Shown here: positions 26,912-35,156 of the stretch, one piece after another
Position numbering within the stretch: position 1 is the stretch's first letter
Layout of the letters: each line of letters starts with the position of its first letter
DNA from: Pantoea sp. IMH
Lineage (GTDB): Bacteria > Pseudomonadota > Gammaproteobacteria > Enterobacterales > Enterobacteriaceae
DNA: 64,000 nt
NCBI RefSeq assembly: GCF_000599885.1
Contig: NZ_JFGT01000002.1
Location: 868,001 to 932,000, forward strand
Direction: 5' to 3'
Notes under the pieces: generated by a model
Seen by the model: only the letters and a program-made list of their open reading frames with translations
Told to the model about the DNA's origin: nothing
Databases searched by the model: none
Program-made: the position numbers and the translations under genes

Positions 26912-27697
26912 TTATGCGCCGAGGCTGGCAGGCAGTGGCGCTTTCAGCCATTTTTCAGAGAGGGCATTGAGCGTTTTATCCGCCATCGCCTGTTCAATCA
27001 GCGCATCCACCTTCGCCTTCAGGGCCGGCTCTCCCTTACGCATGCCGATAAAGCAGGGAGAGTCCTTCAGCATGAATTTCGCCACCGGCGCTTTTTCCTG
27101 ATTCTGGCGGGCGATCGCCGCCACCACCAGGTTACCGGTAGCAACATACTCTACCTGGCCAGAGAGCCAGGCTGAGAGCGTAGTGTTGTTATCTTCATAA
27201 CGCTTCAGTTCGGTTCCCGCCGGTGCCACTTTGCTCAGCACCATGTCTTCCACCGCGCCGCGCGTTACGCCAACCGACTTACCGTTCAGATCTGCGGCAG
27301 ATGTCAGCGTAGCCTCTTTTGGCCCAAATACGCCGAGAAAGAACGGCGCATAGGGGCGGCTGAAGGCGATGACTTTTTCCCGCTCCGGATTTTTACCGAG
27401 GCTGGAGATAACCAGATCCACTTTATCCGTTTGCAGATAAGGCACGCGGTTTGCGCTGGTTACCGGCACCAGCTGTAACTTAAGTTTCATCTTCTGCGCC
27501 AGGTATTTTGCCATGTCGATGTCATAGCCCTGCGGCTGTAGATCGGTGCCCACCGAGCCGAATGGCGGGAAGTCCTGCGGAATCGCAACCCGCAATACGC
27601 CGCGCTTCTCAATATCCTGTAACGCGTCTGCCCGCGCAGCGGATAACTGAGAGAACATCAGCGCCGCACCTACAATTGCCAGTAATGCTTTTTTCAT
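26912..27697 (-). CDS. ABC transporter substrate-binding protein of the hpx operon
   Basis: The 261-residue product starts with a Sec signal peptide (MKKALLAIVGAALMFSQLSAARA, cleavage near residue 23-24; no lipobox) and continues as a periplasmic amino-acid-type binding protein with RGVLRVAIPQDFPPFGSVG, GYDIDMAKYLAQKM and DLVISSLGKNPEREKVIAFSRPY motifs. It is the first gene of the operon running to the NCS2 permease and lies about 43 bases after a predicted sigma-54 transcription start. The ligand is probably a purine-breakdown compound, by context only. Confidence 0.92.
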   Translation of the reverse strand: MKKALLAIVGAALMFSQLSAARADALQDIEKRGVLRVAIPQDFPPFGSVGTDLQPQGYDIDMAKYLAQKMKLKLQLVPVTSANRVPYLQTDKVDLVISSLGKNPEREKVIAFSRPYAPFFLGVFGPKEATLTSAADLNGKSVGVTRGAVEDMVLSKVAPAGTELKRYEDNNTTLSAWLSGQVEYVATGNLVVAAIARQNQEKAPVAKFMLKDSPCFIGMRKGEPALKAKVDALIEQAMADKTLNALSEKWLKAPLPASLGA

Positions 27698-27750
27698 TTT
27701 CTCTTCCCCGGTGACTTAACGTGAAACGAAAGATCCCTGAAATAAGCATT

Positions 27751-27766
27751 TGCAACTAATGTGCCA
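27751..27766 (-). promoter_or_regulatory. Sigma-54 promoter of the hpx ABC/catabolic operon
   Basis: The minus strand reads TGGCACATTAGTTGCA, which fits TGGCAC-N5-TTGCW at every fixed base, with GG and GC ten bases apart. It would start transcription near 27740, about 43 bases before the binding-protein ATG. An NtrC-type palindrome lies about 190 bases upstream. Confidence 0.85.
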
Positions 27767-27949
27767 GCGAAGCATGCAAATGATGGAATTTATCATCGGG
27801 CTTACTATCGGGCAGAAAAGAGGAGAGTAAACGGAGTGTTAACGAGGAGAGCAGGCATTCTCCCCGAACAGACGTTTCTCAGCAGATCGCATCATAACGA
27901 AGCGCCTCCGCCCTGACGGGGAAATTTTCCAGTAACCAAAAAGAAGCAA

Positions 27950-27966
27950 GGCACCAAAATGGTGCC
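27950..27966. promoter_or_regulatory. NtrC-binding-site-like palindrome (or RpiR-gene terminator)
   Basis: GGCACCAAAATGGTGCC has the GCAC-N7-GTGC core and the CAAAATG centre of the NtrC consensus. It is about 184 bases upstream of the sigma-54 -24 element, a usual enhancer distance. The same bases form a six-pair hairpin right after the stop codon of the RpiR gene, followed on the minus strand by TTGCTTCTTTTT, so it could also or instead act as that gene's terminator. Confidence 0.6.
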
Positions 27967-27969
27967 CCA

Positions 27970-28809
27970 TCAGCGTTGTTCCAGCTCATCCAGATGACCA
28001 TACAGCGCCGCAATCTGGTGAATACGCTGGCGCCCTTCGCTTAATAACTGATGCAGCAGCGCGTTCGCCAGCAGATTAATCAGGCTGTTGGCCGGACCAT
28101 AGCTGTCAAAGGCCGAGACGCTGTCCAGCGGTGCGCAGAGCTGCCAGTGGGCCAGCGCCATCACGCTTTGCGCACCGGGTTCGCAAATCAGCAGCGAAGG
28201 AATGCCCGCCTGTTGCAGATGCAGCAGCAGCGGTTTGATCAGGCGCGGACGGCGGCGAAAGGCCAGCACCACGACCGTATCTTCAGGCGTGAGCTCCACC
28301 AGCTCTTCCGATAACGTTTGTCCCGGCTGAGGCAGAAGCTGAACGTTACCCCTTGCCTGAAGCAGCTGCTGCCGGAGATGTAGCGCAAGCGGGTAGGAAT
28401 TACGCATCCCGATAATAAATATGCGTTTACTGACCGCGAGCTGCCTTACCACATCGTTAAACTGCGCCGCATCCAGATCGTTCACCCAGCGGGTCAGGTT
28501 GGCCATCTCCTGCTTATAATGCCTGGCAAGCAGCGTGTTGCCCTGTACGGCGTCACGGTTGTCGGTAAGCGGCATGCCGCTCTGACGCAGCGTGCGCAGT
28601 TCGTCGCGCATCTCTTTATATTTCTCATAACCGAGATGTTTAAACAGCCGGCTGACCGTGGCTTTTGATACGCCACTAAGCCGCGCCAGTTCAGCGCTGT
28701 TATAGCTGATCAGATCGTTGAAGTGGTCGAAGATAAAGTCGGCAACGCGCTGCTCCTGCGGGGAGAGCTGCGGATAATGGCTTTTCAGACGCTCATCAAG
28801 CTGCTTCAT
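27970..28809 (-). CDS. hpxU: MurR/RpiR-family regulator (HpxU-like)
   Basis: The 279-residue product has an N-terminal RpiR helix-turn-helix (LSPQEQRVADFIFDHFNDL, ELARLSGVSKATVSRLFKHLGY, about residues 15-58) and a SIS sugar-isomerase-like sensing domain (about 110-250). Regulators of this family occur beside hpxWXYZ in Klebsiella, which supports the HpxU name; that naming comes from memory of the family. It diverges from hpxW. What ligand the SIS domain senses is unknown. Confidence 0.82.
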   Translation of the reverse strand: MKQLDERLKSHYPQLSPQEQRVADFIFDHFNDLISYNSAELARLSGVSKATVSRLFKHLGYEKYKEMRDELRTLRQSGMPLTDNRDAVQGNTLLARHYKQEMANLTRWVNDLDAAQFNDVVRQLAVSKRIFIIGMRNSYPLALHLRQQLLQARGNVQLLPQPGQTLSEELVELTPEDTVVVLAFRRRPRLIKPLLLHLQQAGIPSLLICEPGAQSVMALAHWQLCAPLDSVSAFDSYGPANSLINLLANALLHQLLSEGRQRIHQIAALYGHLDELEQR

Positions 28810-28961
28810 TACGCTGGCCTTGTAACTTTTGTTTCAGAAGAGTCAGCATATACAAATAACGTGCCTGGTGGCTAAAAAAACGCGGCGGGCAACGGCCAGG
28901 TGCTGAGCTTTTTATTTTGTCCGCCTTTTTTACGAAGCTGAACGCCCTTATCCAGGCAAAC

Positions 28962-28977
28962 TGGAACAGCTCTTGCT
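28962..28977 (+). promoter_or_regulatory. Sigma-54 promoter of hpxWXYZ
   Basis: TGGAACAGCTCTTGCT has GG and GC ten bases apart and a perfect TTGCT -12 element; the -24 box differs from TGGCAC at one base. The expected start near 28989 leaves a leader of about 25 bases to the hpxW ATG. Confidence 0.75.
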
Positions 28978-29013
28978 TTACTCATTCTTTTTCCCCGGCA
29001 AAAAGAGACTGGA

Positions 29014-30603
29014 ATGATTCAGAGTCATATCGCGCCGCTCGGCATGGCCGTAGCGCCTCATCATCTGGCCAGCCAGAGCGCGCTGGCAATACTGCGAGAA
29101 GGCGGTAACGCCATTGAGGCCATGGTGGCCGCTGCGGCGACGATTGCGGTGGTCTATCCGCACATGAACGGCCTGGGCGGCGACGGTTTCTGGCTGATTG
29201 TGCCGCCAGAAGGCGATCCTGTCGCCATTGACGCCAGCGGCGCGGCTGGCTCGCTGGCCGATTTTGCCTTTTACGGCGGCGCGAAGCAGATCCCCCATCG
29301 CGGGCCGGCATCCGCACTGACCGTAGCGGGAACCGTTAGCGGCTGGGCAGAAGCACTTACGGTGTCGAAACAGTGGTACGGCAGCCCGACGCTGCCGCTC
29401 TCCCGCCTGCTCGACGATGCCACCCGCTACGCGGCGGAAGGAATTCCGGTTACCCAGTCCCAGGCTGACGCGACCACCAGCAAATTCCATGAGCTTATCG
29501 ATCAACCCGGCTTTGCCGCTACATTTATGCCCGGCGGTGAAATCCCGCGAGCCGGCAGCCGCTTCACCCAGCCAGACCTGGCCGCCACCCTCGGCGAACT
29601 GAGCGCCCAGGGGCTGGACAGCTTTTACCGTGGACCGCTGGCTGAACGGTTTGCTGCGGAGATGGCCCGCCTGGGTATGCCCGTCACGCTTGAGGATCTT
29701 AACCAGCATCGTGCCCGGCGCCGCACGCCGCTGCGGATCCAGCATGAGCATGGCGAGGTCTTTAATATGACGCCGCCAACGCAGGGGGTGGTTTCCCTGG
29801 CAATTCTCGGCATTACCCGCCACCTGAATATGAAAGAGGCCGATGAGGCGCAGACGATTCACCGTATTGTCGAAGCCACCAAGTTAGCGTTCAGCCTACG
29901 CGATCGCTATATCACCGATCCGCTGCATATGCAGGAAGAGATGCAGACGCTGCTCGATTCTGACGTGCTGGCGACGATGGCGGCCAAAATTGACGAGAAC
30001 CGGGCCGCGCCCTGGGGAGCCGGTAAGGGGCCGGGCGATACGGTATGGATGGGCGTGGTGGACAGCAGCGGCCTGGCCGTCTCCTTTATCCAGAGCATCT
30101 ACCATGAGTTCGGTAGCGGCGTGGTGCTGCGCGGCACCGGCGTCACCTGGCAGAACCGTGGCGCGGCTTTCAGCCTCGATCCTGAGCATTTACTGGCGCT
30201 CGCGCCCGGCAAACAGCCTTTTCATACCCTGAACCCGGCGGCGGCCCGTCTGCATGACGGACGCACCATGGTCTATGGCTCCATGGGCGGCGACGGCCAG
30301 CCACAGACGCAGGCCGCCATTTTTACCCGCCATGTGGTCCAGGGGCTGCCGCTGCAACAGTGCGTCAGCGCGCCACGCTGGCTGCTGGGTCGTACCTGGG
30401 GACAGGCCTCCGACTCGCTGAAGCTGGAGGGGCGTTTTTCACAGGAAACCTTCGACAGGCTTCGGGCGCTGGGTCATGAGGTGGAGAAATTACCCGACTT
30501 CAGCGAGGCCGTAGGCCATGCGGGCGCCATTGTCCGCCATGCCAACGGCATGCTGGAAGGCGCATACGATCCCCGCAGCAACGGCAGCGCTGCCGGTTTT
30601 TAA
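29014..30603 (+). CDS. hpxW: Oxamate amidohydrolase HpxW (gamma-glutamyltransferase family)
   Basis: The 529-residue protein is an Ntn hydrolase of the gamma-glutamyltransferase family that in Klebsiella hydrolyses oxamate to oxalate and ammonia. Such proteins cut themselves before a Thr nucleophile, here most likely Thr343 in GDTVWMGVVD, which aligns with the TTHYSVVD site of the transferase. The C-terminal half contains HEFGSGVVLRGTGV and MGGDGQPQTQAAIF. There is no signal peptide, so it acts in the cytoplasm. It heads hpxWXYZ and is 12 bases before hpxX. Confidence 0.9.
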   Translation: MIQSHIAPLGMAVAPHHLASQSALAILREGGNAIEAMVAAAATIAVVYPHMNGLGGDGFWLIVPPEGDPVAIDASGAAGSLADFAFYGGAKQIPHRGPASALTVAGTVSGWAEALTVSKQWYGSPTLPLSRLLDDATRYAAEGIPVTQSQADATTSKFHELIDQPGFAATFMPGGEIPRAGSRFTQPDLAATLGELSAQGLDSFYRGPLAERFAAEMARLGMPVTLEDLNQHRARRRTPLRIQHEHGEVFNMTPPTQGVVSLAILGITRHLNMKEADEAQTIHRIVEATKLAFSLRDRYITDPLHMQEEMQTLLDSDVLATMAAKIDENRAAPWGAGKGPGDTVWMGVVDSSGLAVSFIQSIYHEFGSGVVLRGTGVTWQNRGAAFSLDPEHLLALAPGKQPFHTLNPAAARLHDGRTMVYGSMGGDGQPQTQAAIFTRHVVQGLPLQQCVSAPRWLLGRTWGQASDSLKLEGRFSQETFDRLRALGHEVEKLPDFSEAVGHAGAIVRHANGMLEGAYDPRSNGSAAGF

Positions 30604-30615
30604 CAGGAGAAAGAG

Positions 30616-30804
30616 ATGAACGATACTTCGCCCGACTGGGCCGCCTGGCTGCTGCATATGGAGCAGGTAATGGGCGTTACGTTAAATGATGAGCGACGCG
30701 CTGAACTCTATATTCAGTTTACCCGCATCGCCGCCATGGCAGAACCGCTGATGGCGTTTCCGCTCGATGAGCGCCAGGAAATCGCGGGAGTCTACAAAGC
30801 ATGA
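30616..30804 (+). CDS. hpxX: Oxalurate catabolism protein HpxX (AtzG-like, DUF4089)
   Basis: This 62-residue helical protein is of the DUF4089/AtzG type, a GatC-like partner that wraps around and stabilises an AtzE-type amidase. The sequence shows two amphipathic helices and the RIAAMAEPLMAFPLDE segment characteristic of the group. It has a GGAG ribosome site and its stop overlaps the hpxY start (ATGA), which supports a complex with HpxY. It has no catalytic residues of its own that can be recognised. Confidence 0.88.
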   Translation: MNDTSPDWAAWLLHMEQVMGVTLNDERRAELYIQFTRIAAMAEPLMAFPLDERQEIAGVYKA

Positions 30805-32204
30805 ACCTTGCCGCTTTTTCCATTGCCGGGCTGCGCTCCGCATTAAGTCACGGCGAAATCAGCGCACATGAGATCGCCCGGCAGACGCTTACTGAGATCG
30901 AGAAACATAATCCGGCAGTAAACGCCTGGACGCAGATTACCCGGGATCGCATGCTCAGTGAGGCCGATCATATAGATCGTCTGCGCCAGGCGGGCGGGCC
31001 GCTGCCCCCGCTGTCGGGTATTCCTTATGCGGTTAAGAACCTGTTTGACGTCGCCGGGGAGACAACGCTGGCTGGCGCCCGTTTATTCAGCGACCGTCCT
31101 GCCGCTGCGGTTGACAGCTGGGCGGTGCATAAATTACGGCAAGCGGGCGGCCTGCTCTCCGGCATGCTGAATATGGACGCCTATGCCTATGGTTTTACTA
31201 CTGAAAACAGCCATTACGGTGCCACGCGAAATCCGCACGATCTGAACCGGGTAGCGGGCGGATCGTCGGGCGGTTCGGCGGCAGCGGTGGCGGCCAGGCT
31301 GGTCCATTTTTCACTCGGCTCAGATACCAACGGTTCTATCCGGGTTCCTGCGTCGCTCTGCGGCATTTTTGGCCTCAAGCCAACCTTTGGCCGCCTTTCC
31401 CGCAGCGGTACCCACCCTTTTGTCGCCAGCCTTGATCATATCGGCCCTTTTGCCCGCACAGCTGACGATCTCGCCTCGGTTTATGATGCGCTACAGGGTC
31501 GCGATCCGCTGGATGGCTTTCAGGCTGAAACACCAGTTAATGCGGTCCAGCCACGGCTCGCTCAGGGTGGTGAAGGGCTGCGCTGCGCCGTTCTCGGCGG
31601 ATACTTTCAGACCTGGTGCAGCGATGAGGCGCGGGTCGCCGTTGCGGTGGCGGCAAAGGCGCTTAACGTGCAGGATGAAGTTACGTTCCCTGACGCCGCG
31701 CTGGCACGTACCGCTGCGTTTATTATTTCCGCTTCCGAAGGGGGCAATCACTATCTTCCGGCGCTACGGCAGATGCCGGAACGATTTGAGCCGCTATCGC
31801 GTGAGCGACTGCTGGCGGGCGCGATGATCCCTGCCGCCTGGTACGTGCAGGCGCAGCGTTTTCGCCACTATTTCAGGCAGCAGGTCATGCCGCTGTTCGA
31901 TGAGTTTGATCTGCTTATCGCGCCCGCCACGCCGCAAAGCGCCACGCTGGTGGGTCAGGAAACCATGCGTATTAATCATAGCGATCTGCCGATCCGCGCC
32001 AGTATGGGCATGCTGACGCAGCCGATTTCCTTTCTGGGCCTGCCGGTGACCACCGTTCCGCTACAAACGCCTGGCGGCCTGCCGATCGGCTTGCAACTGA
32101 TCGCTGCGCCTTTCAGAGAGGAAGTCTGCCTGCGGGCAGCCTGGACGCTGGAACAAATGGGCATCGCAAAGGCGATCCCCGCTACTCTGGAGGCAACAAG
32201 TTGA
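30801..32204 (+). CDS. hpxY: AtzE-family amidohydrolase HpxY
   Basis: The 467-residue product is an amidase-signature enzyme with the Lys79 (PYAVKNLFD), cis-Ser155 (VAGGSSGGSA) and nucleophile Ser179 (GSDTNGSIRVPAS) triad. AtzE homologues work with an AtzG-like small subunit, encoded here just upstream as HpxX. By context it acts on oxalurate or a related ureido acid on the way to oxamate, but the reaction is not proven for the family. It overlaps hpxX by four bases and hpxZ by four bases. Confidence 0.9.
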   Translation: MNLAAFSIAGLRSALSHGEISAHEIARQTLTEIEKHNPAVNAWTQITRDRMLSEADHIDRLRQAGGPLPPLSGIPYAVKNLFDVAGETTLAGARLFSDRPAAAVDSWAVHKLRQAGGLLSGMLNMDAYAYGFTTENSHYGATRNPHDLNRVAGGSSGGSAAAVAARLVHFSLGSDTNGSIRVPASLCGIFGLKPTFGRLSRSGTHPFVASLDHIGPFARTADDLASVYDALQGRDPLDGFQAETPVNAVQPRLAQGGEGLRCAVLGGYFQTWCSDEARVAVAVAAKALNVQDEVTFPDAALARTAAFIISASEGGNHYLPALRQMPERFEPLSRERLLAGAMIPAAWYVQAQRFRHYFRQQVMPLFDEFDLLIAPATPQSATLVGQETMRINHSDLPIRASMGMLTQPISFLGLPVTTVPLQTPGGLPIGLQLIAAPFREEVCLRAAWTLEQMGIAKAIPATLEATS

Positions 32205-32584
32205 GCAAAATGGCGATAAATCTTCCGGCGACGGTGGCAGAGGTCACTGCCGCCTTTTACCGCTATGAGGCGGCGCTGGTCAGCAACGATACGACAGTGC
32301 TCGATGAGCTGTTCTGGCATGATGAACGAACCGTACGGCTCGGTGCCGGAGAAAATCTGTACGGTATTGAGGCGATCAGGGCGTTTCGCGCCTCCCGCCC
32401 TTCGGCCGGACTGATACGGCAGTTAAGCAATACCACCATTGTCACTTTCGGCGAGGATTACGCCGTATGCAGCACGGAGTTTACGCGGGAAGGTAGTGAA
32501 AAAACGGGCCGTCAGCAGCAGACCTGGGTCAGGCTGCCCGACGGCTGGCGGATAGTTGCCGCTCAGGTCAGCCTGATGAACTGA
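32201..32584 (+). CDS. hpxZ: Oxalurate catabolism protein HpxZ (NTF2-like, DUF3225)
   Basis: The 127-residue product is a cone-shaped NTF2/SnoaL-like protein of the HpxZ (DUF3225) family; the family sits with AtzE-type amidases and its catalytic role is unsettled. Motifs are VTAAFYRYEAALVSND, DELFWHDERTVRLGAGENLYGIEAI and the C-terminal RQQQTWVRLPDGWRIVAAQVSLM. The start is probably TTG at 32201, since GGAGG (32188-32192) is eight bases away and TTGA overlaps the hpxY stop; the next ATG at 32210 is too far. Confidence 0.88.
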   Translation: MSKMAINLPATVAEVTAAFYRYEAALVSNDTTVLDELFWHDERTVRLGAGENLYGIEAIRAFRASRPSAGLIRQLSNTTIVTFGEDYAVCSTEFTREGSEKTGRQQQTWVRLPDGWRIVAAQVSLMN

Positions 32585-32592
32585 GCCAGACA

Positions 32593-32612
32593 CTGCCGCC
32601 AGTAAGCGGCAG
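32593..32612. terminator. Hairpin between convergent hpxZ and allantoinase
   Basis: CTGCCGC (32593-32599) pairs with GCGGCAG (32606-32612) across a six-base loop, with a second GCGGCAG copy at 32614-32620 able to compete. There is no clear T-run, so termination in both directions is inferred from the convergent position. Confidence 0.45.
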
Positions 32613-32628
32613 CGCGGCAGTTATCCGT

Positions 32629-33588
32629 TCAACTCTGCGGAGCCGGGTGCTTCGCCATCCAGTGTTCCGCAATCTGCTGACGCGTACAGATCCAGACATT
32701 ATCGTGCTGCTGGAGATAGTCCAGAAAGCGCTGTAGTGCCCTGAAGCGTCCGGGCCTGCCGAGCAGACGGCAGTGCATGCCAATCGAGAGCATCTTAGGC
32801 GAGGTTTCACCTTCCTGATAGAGCACGTCAAAACTGTCCTTCAGGTAAGTGTAAAACTGTTCGGCCGAGTTGAAGCCCTGCGGCGTGGCGAAGCGCATAT
32901 CATTTGTATCAAGGGCATAGGGGATAATCAGATGTGATTTCACCGTTCCATCCTGACAGGTGACCGGCATCCAGAACGGCAGATCGTCGCCGTAATAATC
33001 GCTGTCGTAGCTGAAACTGCCCTGCTCCACCACCAGCCGGCGGGTGTTCGGGCTGTCGCGCCCTGTATACCAGCCCGTTGGCGCCTTGCCAAAGAGATCG
33101 GTTAGCGTGTCTACCGCCAGCTGGATATGCTGGCGCTCCGTTTTGGCATCCATCGCCTGATAGTGCAGCCAGCGCCAGCCGTGACTGACCACATCGTAGT
33201 CAGCCTGTTTAATCGCCTCCACAACATCGGGGTGTCTGGCCAGCGCCATCGCCACGCCAAAAATTGACAGCGGAAGGTCGCGCCGGCGAAATTCGTTATG
33301 GATGCGCCAGAATCCCGCCCGCGAGCCATATTCATATAATGACTCCATCGACATATGACGATCGGGGTAACTTGCCGCGCCAATAATATCTGACAGGAAC
33401 TGTTCAGAACCGGTATCGCCATGCAGCACGCTGTTTTCCGCGCCCTCTTCGTAATTCAGCACAAATTGCACGGCGATCCGCGCCTGGCCCGGCCAGGCTG
33501 CATCGGGCGGATTACCTGCATAGCCCCGCAGGTCGCGCGGATAGCCTTTATTAAAGCTGTACTCTTTTTTTTCGTTCGCTTCTGTCAT
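32629..33588 (-). CDS. puuE: Allantoinase PuuE (polysaccharide-deacetylase type, HpxB)
   Basis: The 319-residue protein has the PuuE form of the NodB/polysaccharide deacetylase fold and opens the allantoin ring to allantoate without the binuclear metal centre of classic allantoinases. Diagnostic segments are YPRDLRGYAGNPPDAAWPGQ, FVLNYEEGAENSVLHGD, SHGWRWLHYQ, TGWYTGRDSPNTRRL and DSDYYGDDLPFW. It lies downstream of the racemase gene in the GntR-racemase-allantoinase operon. Confidence 0.93.
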   Translation of the reverse strand: MTEANEKKEYSFNKGYPRDLRGYAGNPPDAAWPGQARIAVQFVLNYEEGAENSVLHGDTGSEQFLSDIIGAASYPDRHMSMESLYEYGSRAGFWRIHNEFRRRDLPLSIFGVAMALARHPDVVEAIKQADYDVVSHGWRWLHYQAMDAKTERQHIQLAVDTLTDLFGKAPTGWYTGRDSPNTRRLVVEQGSFSYDSDYYGDDLPFWMPVTCQDGTVKSHLIIPYALDTNDMRFATPQGFNSAEQFYTYLKDSFDVLYQEGETSPKMLSIGMHCRLLGRPGRFRALQRFLDYLQQHDNVWICTRQQIAEHWMAKHPAPQS

Positions 33589-33622
33589 CGGGAGGGTCCT
33601 GTTGTCGGGCCGTTTCTTAATT

Positions 33623-34363
33623 TTAGTTTAGGCGTTCAAACTGACCCGACAGGCTTTTTCGTACGGGAAAGTCTAAATCGCCATGCTTGCTGGTCGATAG
33701 CCCAAGCGCCACAAGGGATTCCACCATTTTCACCGCCGCACCGACGCCGTCGATAACCGGGATCCCCAGTTCACGCGTCAGCTCCGCGGCAAGCGTTGCC
33801 ATACCGCCGCAGCCCAGCACAATGGCGCCGCTGCCATCTTCCCTTTTCGCTTTCAGGCAGCCTTCCCGCACTTTCTGCTGAGCGAGGCCGCTGCCATCTT
33901 CCAGTGCCAGAACCGGTAGATCGATCGCGTGAAGCGCGGCGCAGTGGTGTTCAAAACCATATTGTCGCAGCAGGTGCCGGGCGATGATCAGCGTCCTGGG
34001 CAGCGTGGTGATGATGGAAAAGCGCGTCGCCACCATCGTCGCCATATGCATCGCCGCCTCAGCGATACCGATGACCGGCCCTTGCGCCAGTTCACGGGCG
34101 GCCAGCAGACCGGGATCGCCGAAACAGGCGATGATGTGGCCGCTGGCACCCTGCGCCCGCCCCGCTTTTATCTGTTCCAGGACACCTATCGCTGCAACCG
34201 CCTCATCAAAATGCCCTTCAATCGACGGCACGCCCTGCGCAGGATTCACCGCAATAATTTCCGTTTGCGCCCCGGCCACGGCACGGGCAGCCGCGCCAAT
34301 AGTGGCAGTCATGGCCACGCTGGTGTTGGGATTGATCACCTGAATAATCTGTTTTGACATCAT
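33623..34363 (-). CDS. hpxA: Allantoin racemase HpxA
   Basis: The product (246 residues from the first ATG) interconverts R- and S-allantoin so that all of it can enter the allantoinase reaction. It belongs to the Asp/Glu/hydantoin racemase family with the two acid-base cysteines in HIIACFGDPGL and IVLGCGGMA. Counting from the second ATG (34360) places them at 79 and 184, the positions I recall for the Klebsiella enzyme, so that start may be the real one. The first ATG overlaps the hpxS stop and AGGAG lies upstream. Confidence 0.93.
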   Translation of the reverse strand: MMSKQIIQVINPNTSVAMTATIGAAARAVAGAQTEIIAVNPAQGVPSIEGHFDEAVAAIGVLEQIKAGRAQGASGHIIACFGDPGLLAARELAQGPVIGIAEAAMHMATMVATRFSIITTLPRTLIIARHLLRQYGFEHHCAALHAIDLPVLALEDGSGLAQQKVREGCLKAKREDGSGAIVLGCGGMATLAAELTRELGIPVIDGVGAAVKMVESLVALGLSTSKHGDLDFPVRKSLSGQFERLN

Positions 34364-35082
34364 TCGTTTGCTCCTGTTCCTGCGAATAAGCGGGCAAAGT
34401 CCGGCACAGTTTCACCCCCGCGTTCAAAACGCAGGCTTGCCAGAATATGCGTGAAATGTTGCTGCATTGCGTCCGTAAGCGGACCGCACGCTTTTTCTGC
34501 AATCAGGGTGGTCAGCTTTTCATGATCGTGACAGCGACATCCCTGCTGCCAGGGCGCGCCCCAGGCCGCAATCACCAGCGATGAGCGCTGCGTCAGGCGC
34601 GCCACCATCTCCGTGAGAACTTGGTTGCCCGCGATAGCCTGGAGCTGAATATGAAAGGCCGCTGAGTAACGGATGGCGGCGGGGCCGTCACGATTGGTAT
34701 GCGCCTGCTGCTCTTGTTGAATCACCTTTTTCAGCGCGGCCAGGTGCGTCGGCTGACAGCGGGCCAGCACCTGAGGCAGATTGGCGCACTCGATAAGCGA
34801 GCGGGTCTGGAGGATTTCCTGTGCTTCCTCAACGGAGGGCGTGGCAACCTGCGCACCGCGTCTGGGCAGTAAAACCACCATTTGCACTACCGCAAGGCGC
34901 TGGAGCACTTTGCGAATGCCGGTGCGGCTGACGCCAAAGACTTCTGAGAGCGCCTCTTCGGGCAGCCGGCTCCCGGGCGGCAGCTGATGTTCAACCATGG
35001 CTGACAGCAGCGCCTGATAGATCGCTTCATCCTTTCCCATCAGGTCTGAGGCCGTTTTGTGGCCGGTTTCAGCTATCATCAT
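34360..35082 (-). CDS. hpxS: GntR-family regulator HpxS
   Basis: The 240-residue FCD-type GntR regulator has a winged helix (IYQALLSAMVEHQLPPGSRL, EEALSEVFGVSRTGIRKVLQRL, about residues 20-62) and a helical ligand domain with the RYSAAFHIQLQAIAGN metal-site region. It is the first gene of an operon with the allantoin racemase and allantoinase genes and diverges from the allantoin permease. The TTGTATACAA palindrome in the shared promoter is its likely operator. ATG codons at 35082 and 35079 are both possible; the second has better spacing from CGGAG. Confidence 0.87.
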   Translation of the reverse strand: MMIAETGHKTASDLMGKDEAIYQALLSAMVEHQLPPGSRLPEEALSEVFGVSRTGIRKVLQRLAVVQMVVLLPRRGAQVATPSVEEAQEILQTRSLIECANLPQVLARCQPTHLAALKKVIQQEQQAHTNRDGPAAIRYSAAFHIQLQAIAGNQVLTEMVARLTQRSSLVIAAWGAPWQQGCRCHDHEKLTTLIAEKACGPLTDAMQQHFTHILASLRFERGGETVPDFARLFAGTGANE

Positions 35083-35135
35083 TCACTCCGCTAGCGATCA
35101 ATTTCGTCACCGCTCCTGTACATTCAGTGCACTTT

Positions 35136-35145
35136 TTGTATACAA
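35136..35145. promoter_or_regulatory. TTGTATACAA palindrome, candidate HpxS operator
   Basis: A perfect 10-bp palindrome, TTGTATACAA, of the shape bound by FadR/GntR dimers lies between hpxS and the permease gene, 11 bases upstream of the -24 element of the predicted sigma-54 promoter. A second copy occurs inside the permease gene. Confidence 0.6.
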
Positions 35146-35156
35146 GAAATCATCTC

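Noticed and set aside
35117..35131. TGTACATTCAGTGCA as an NtrC site upstream of hpxC
   Set aside because: The half sites are separated by five bases rather than the seven between GCAC and GTGC, so it does not fit the NtrC geometry.
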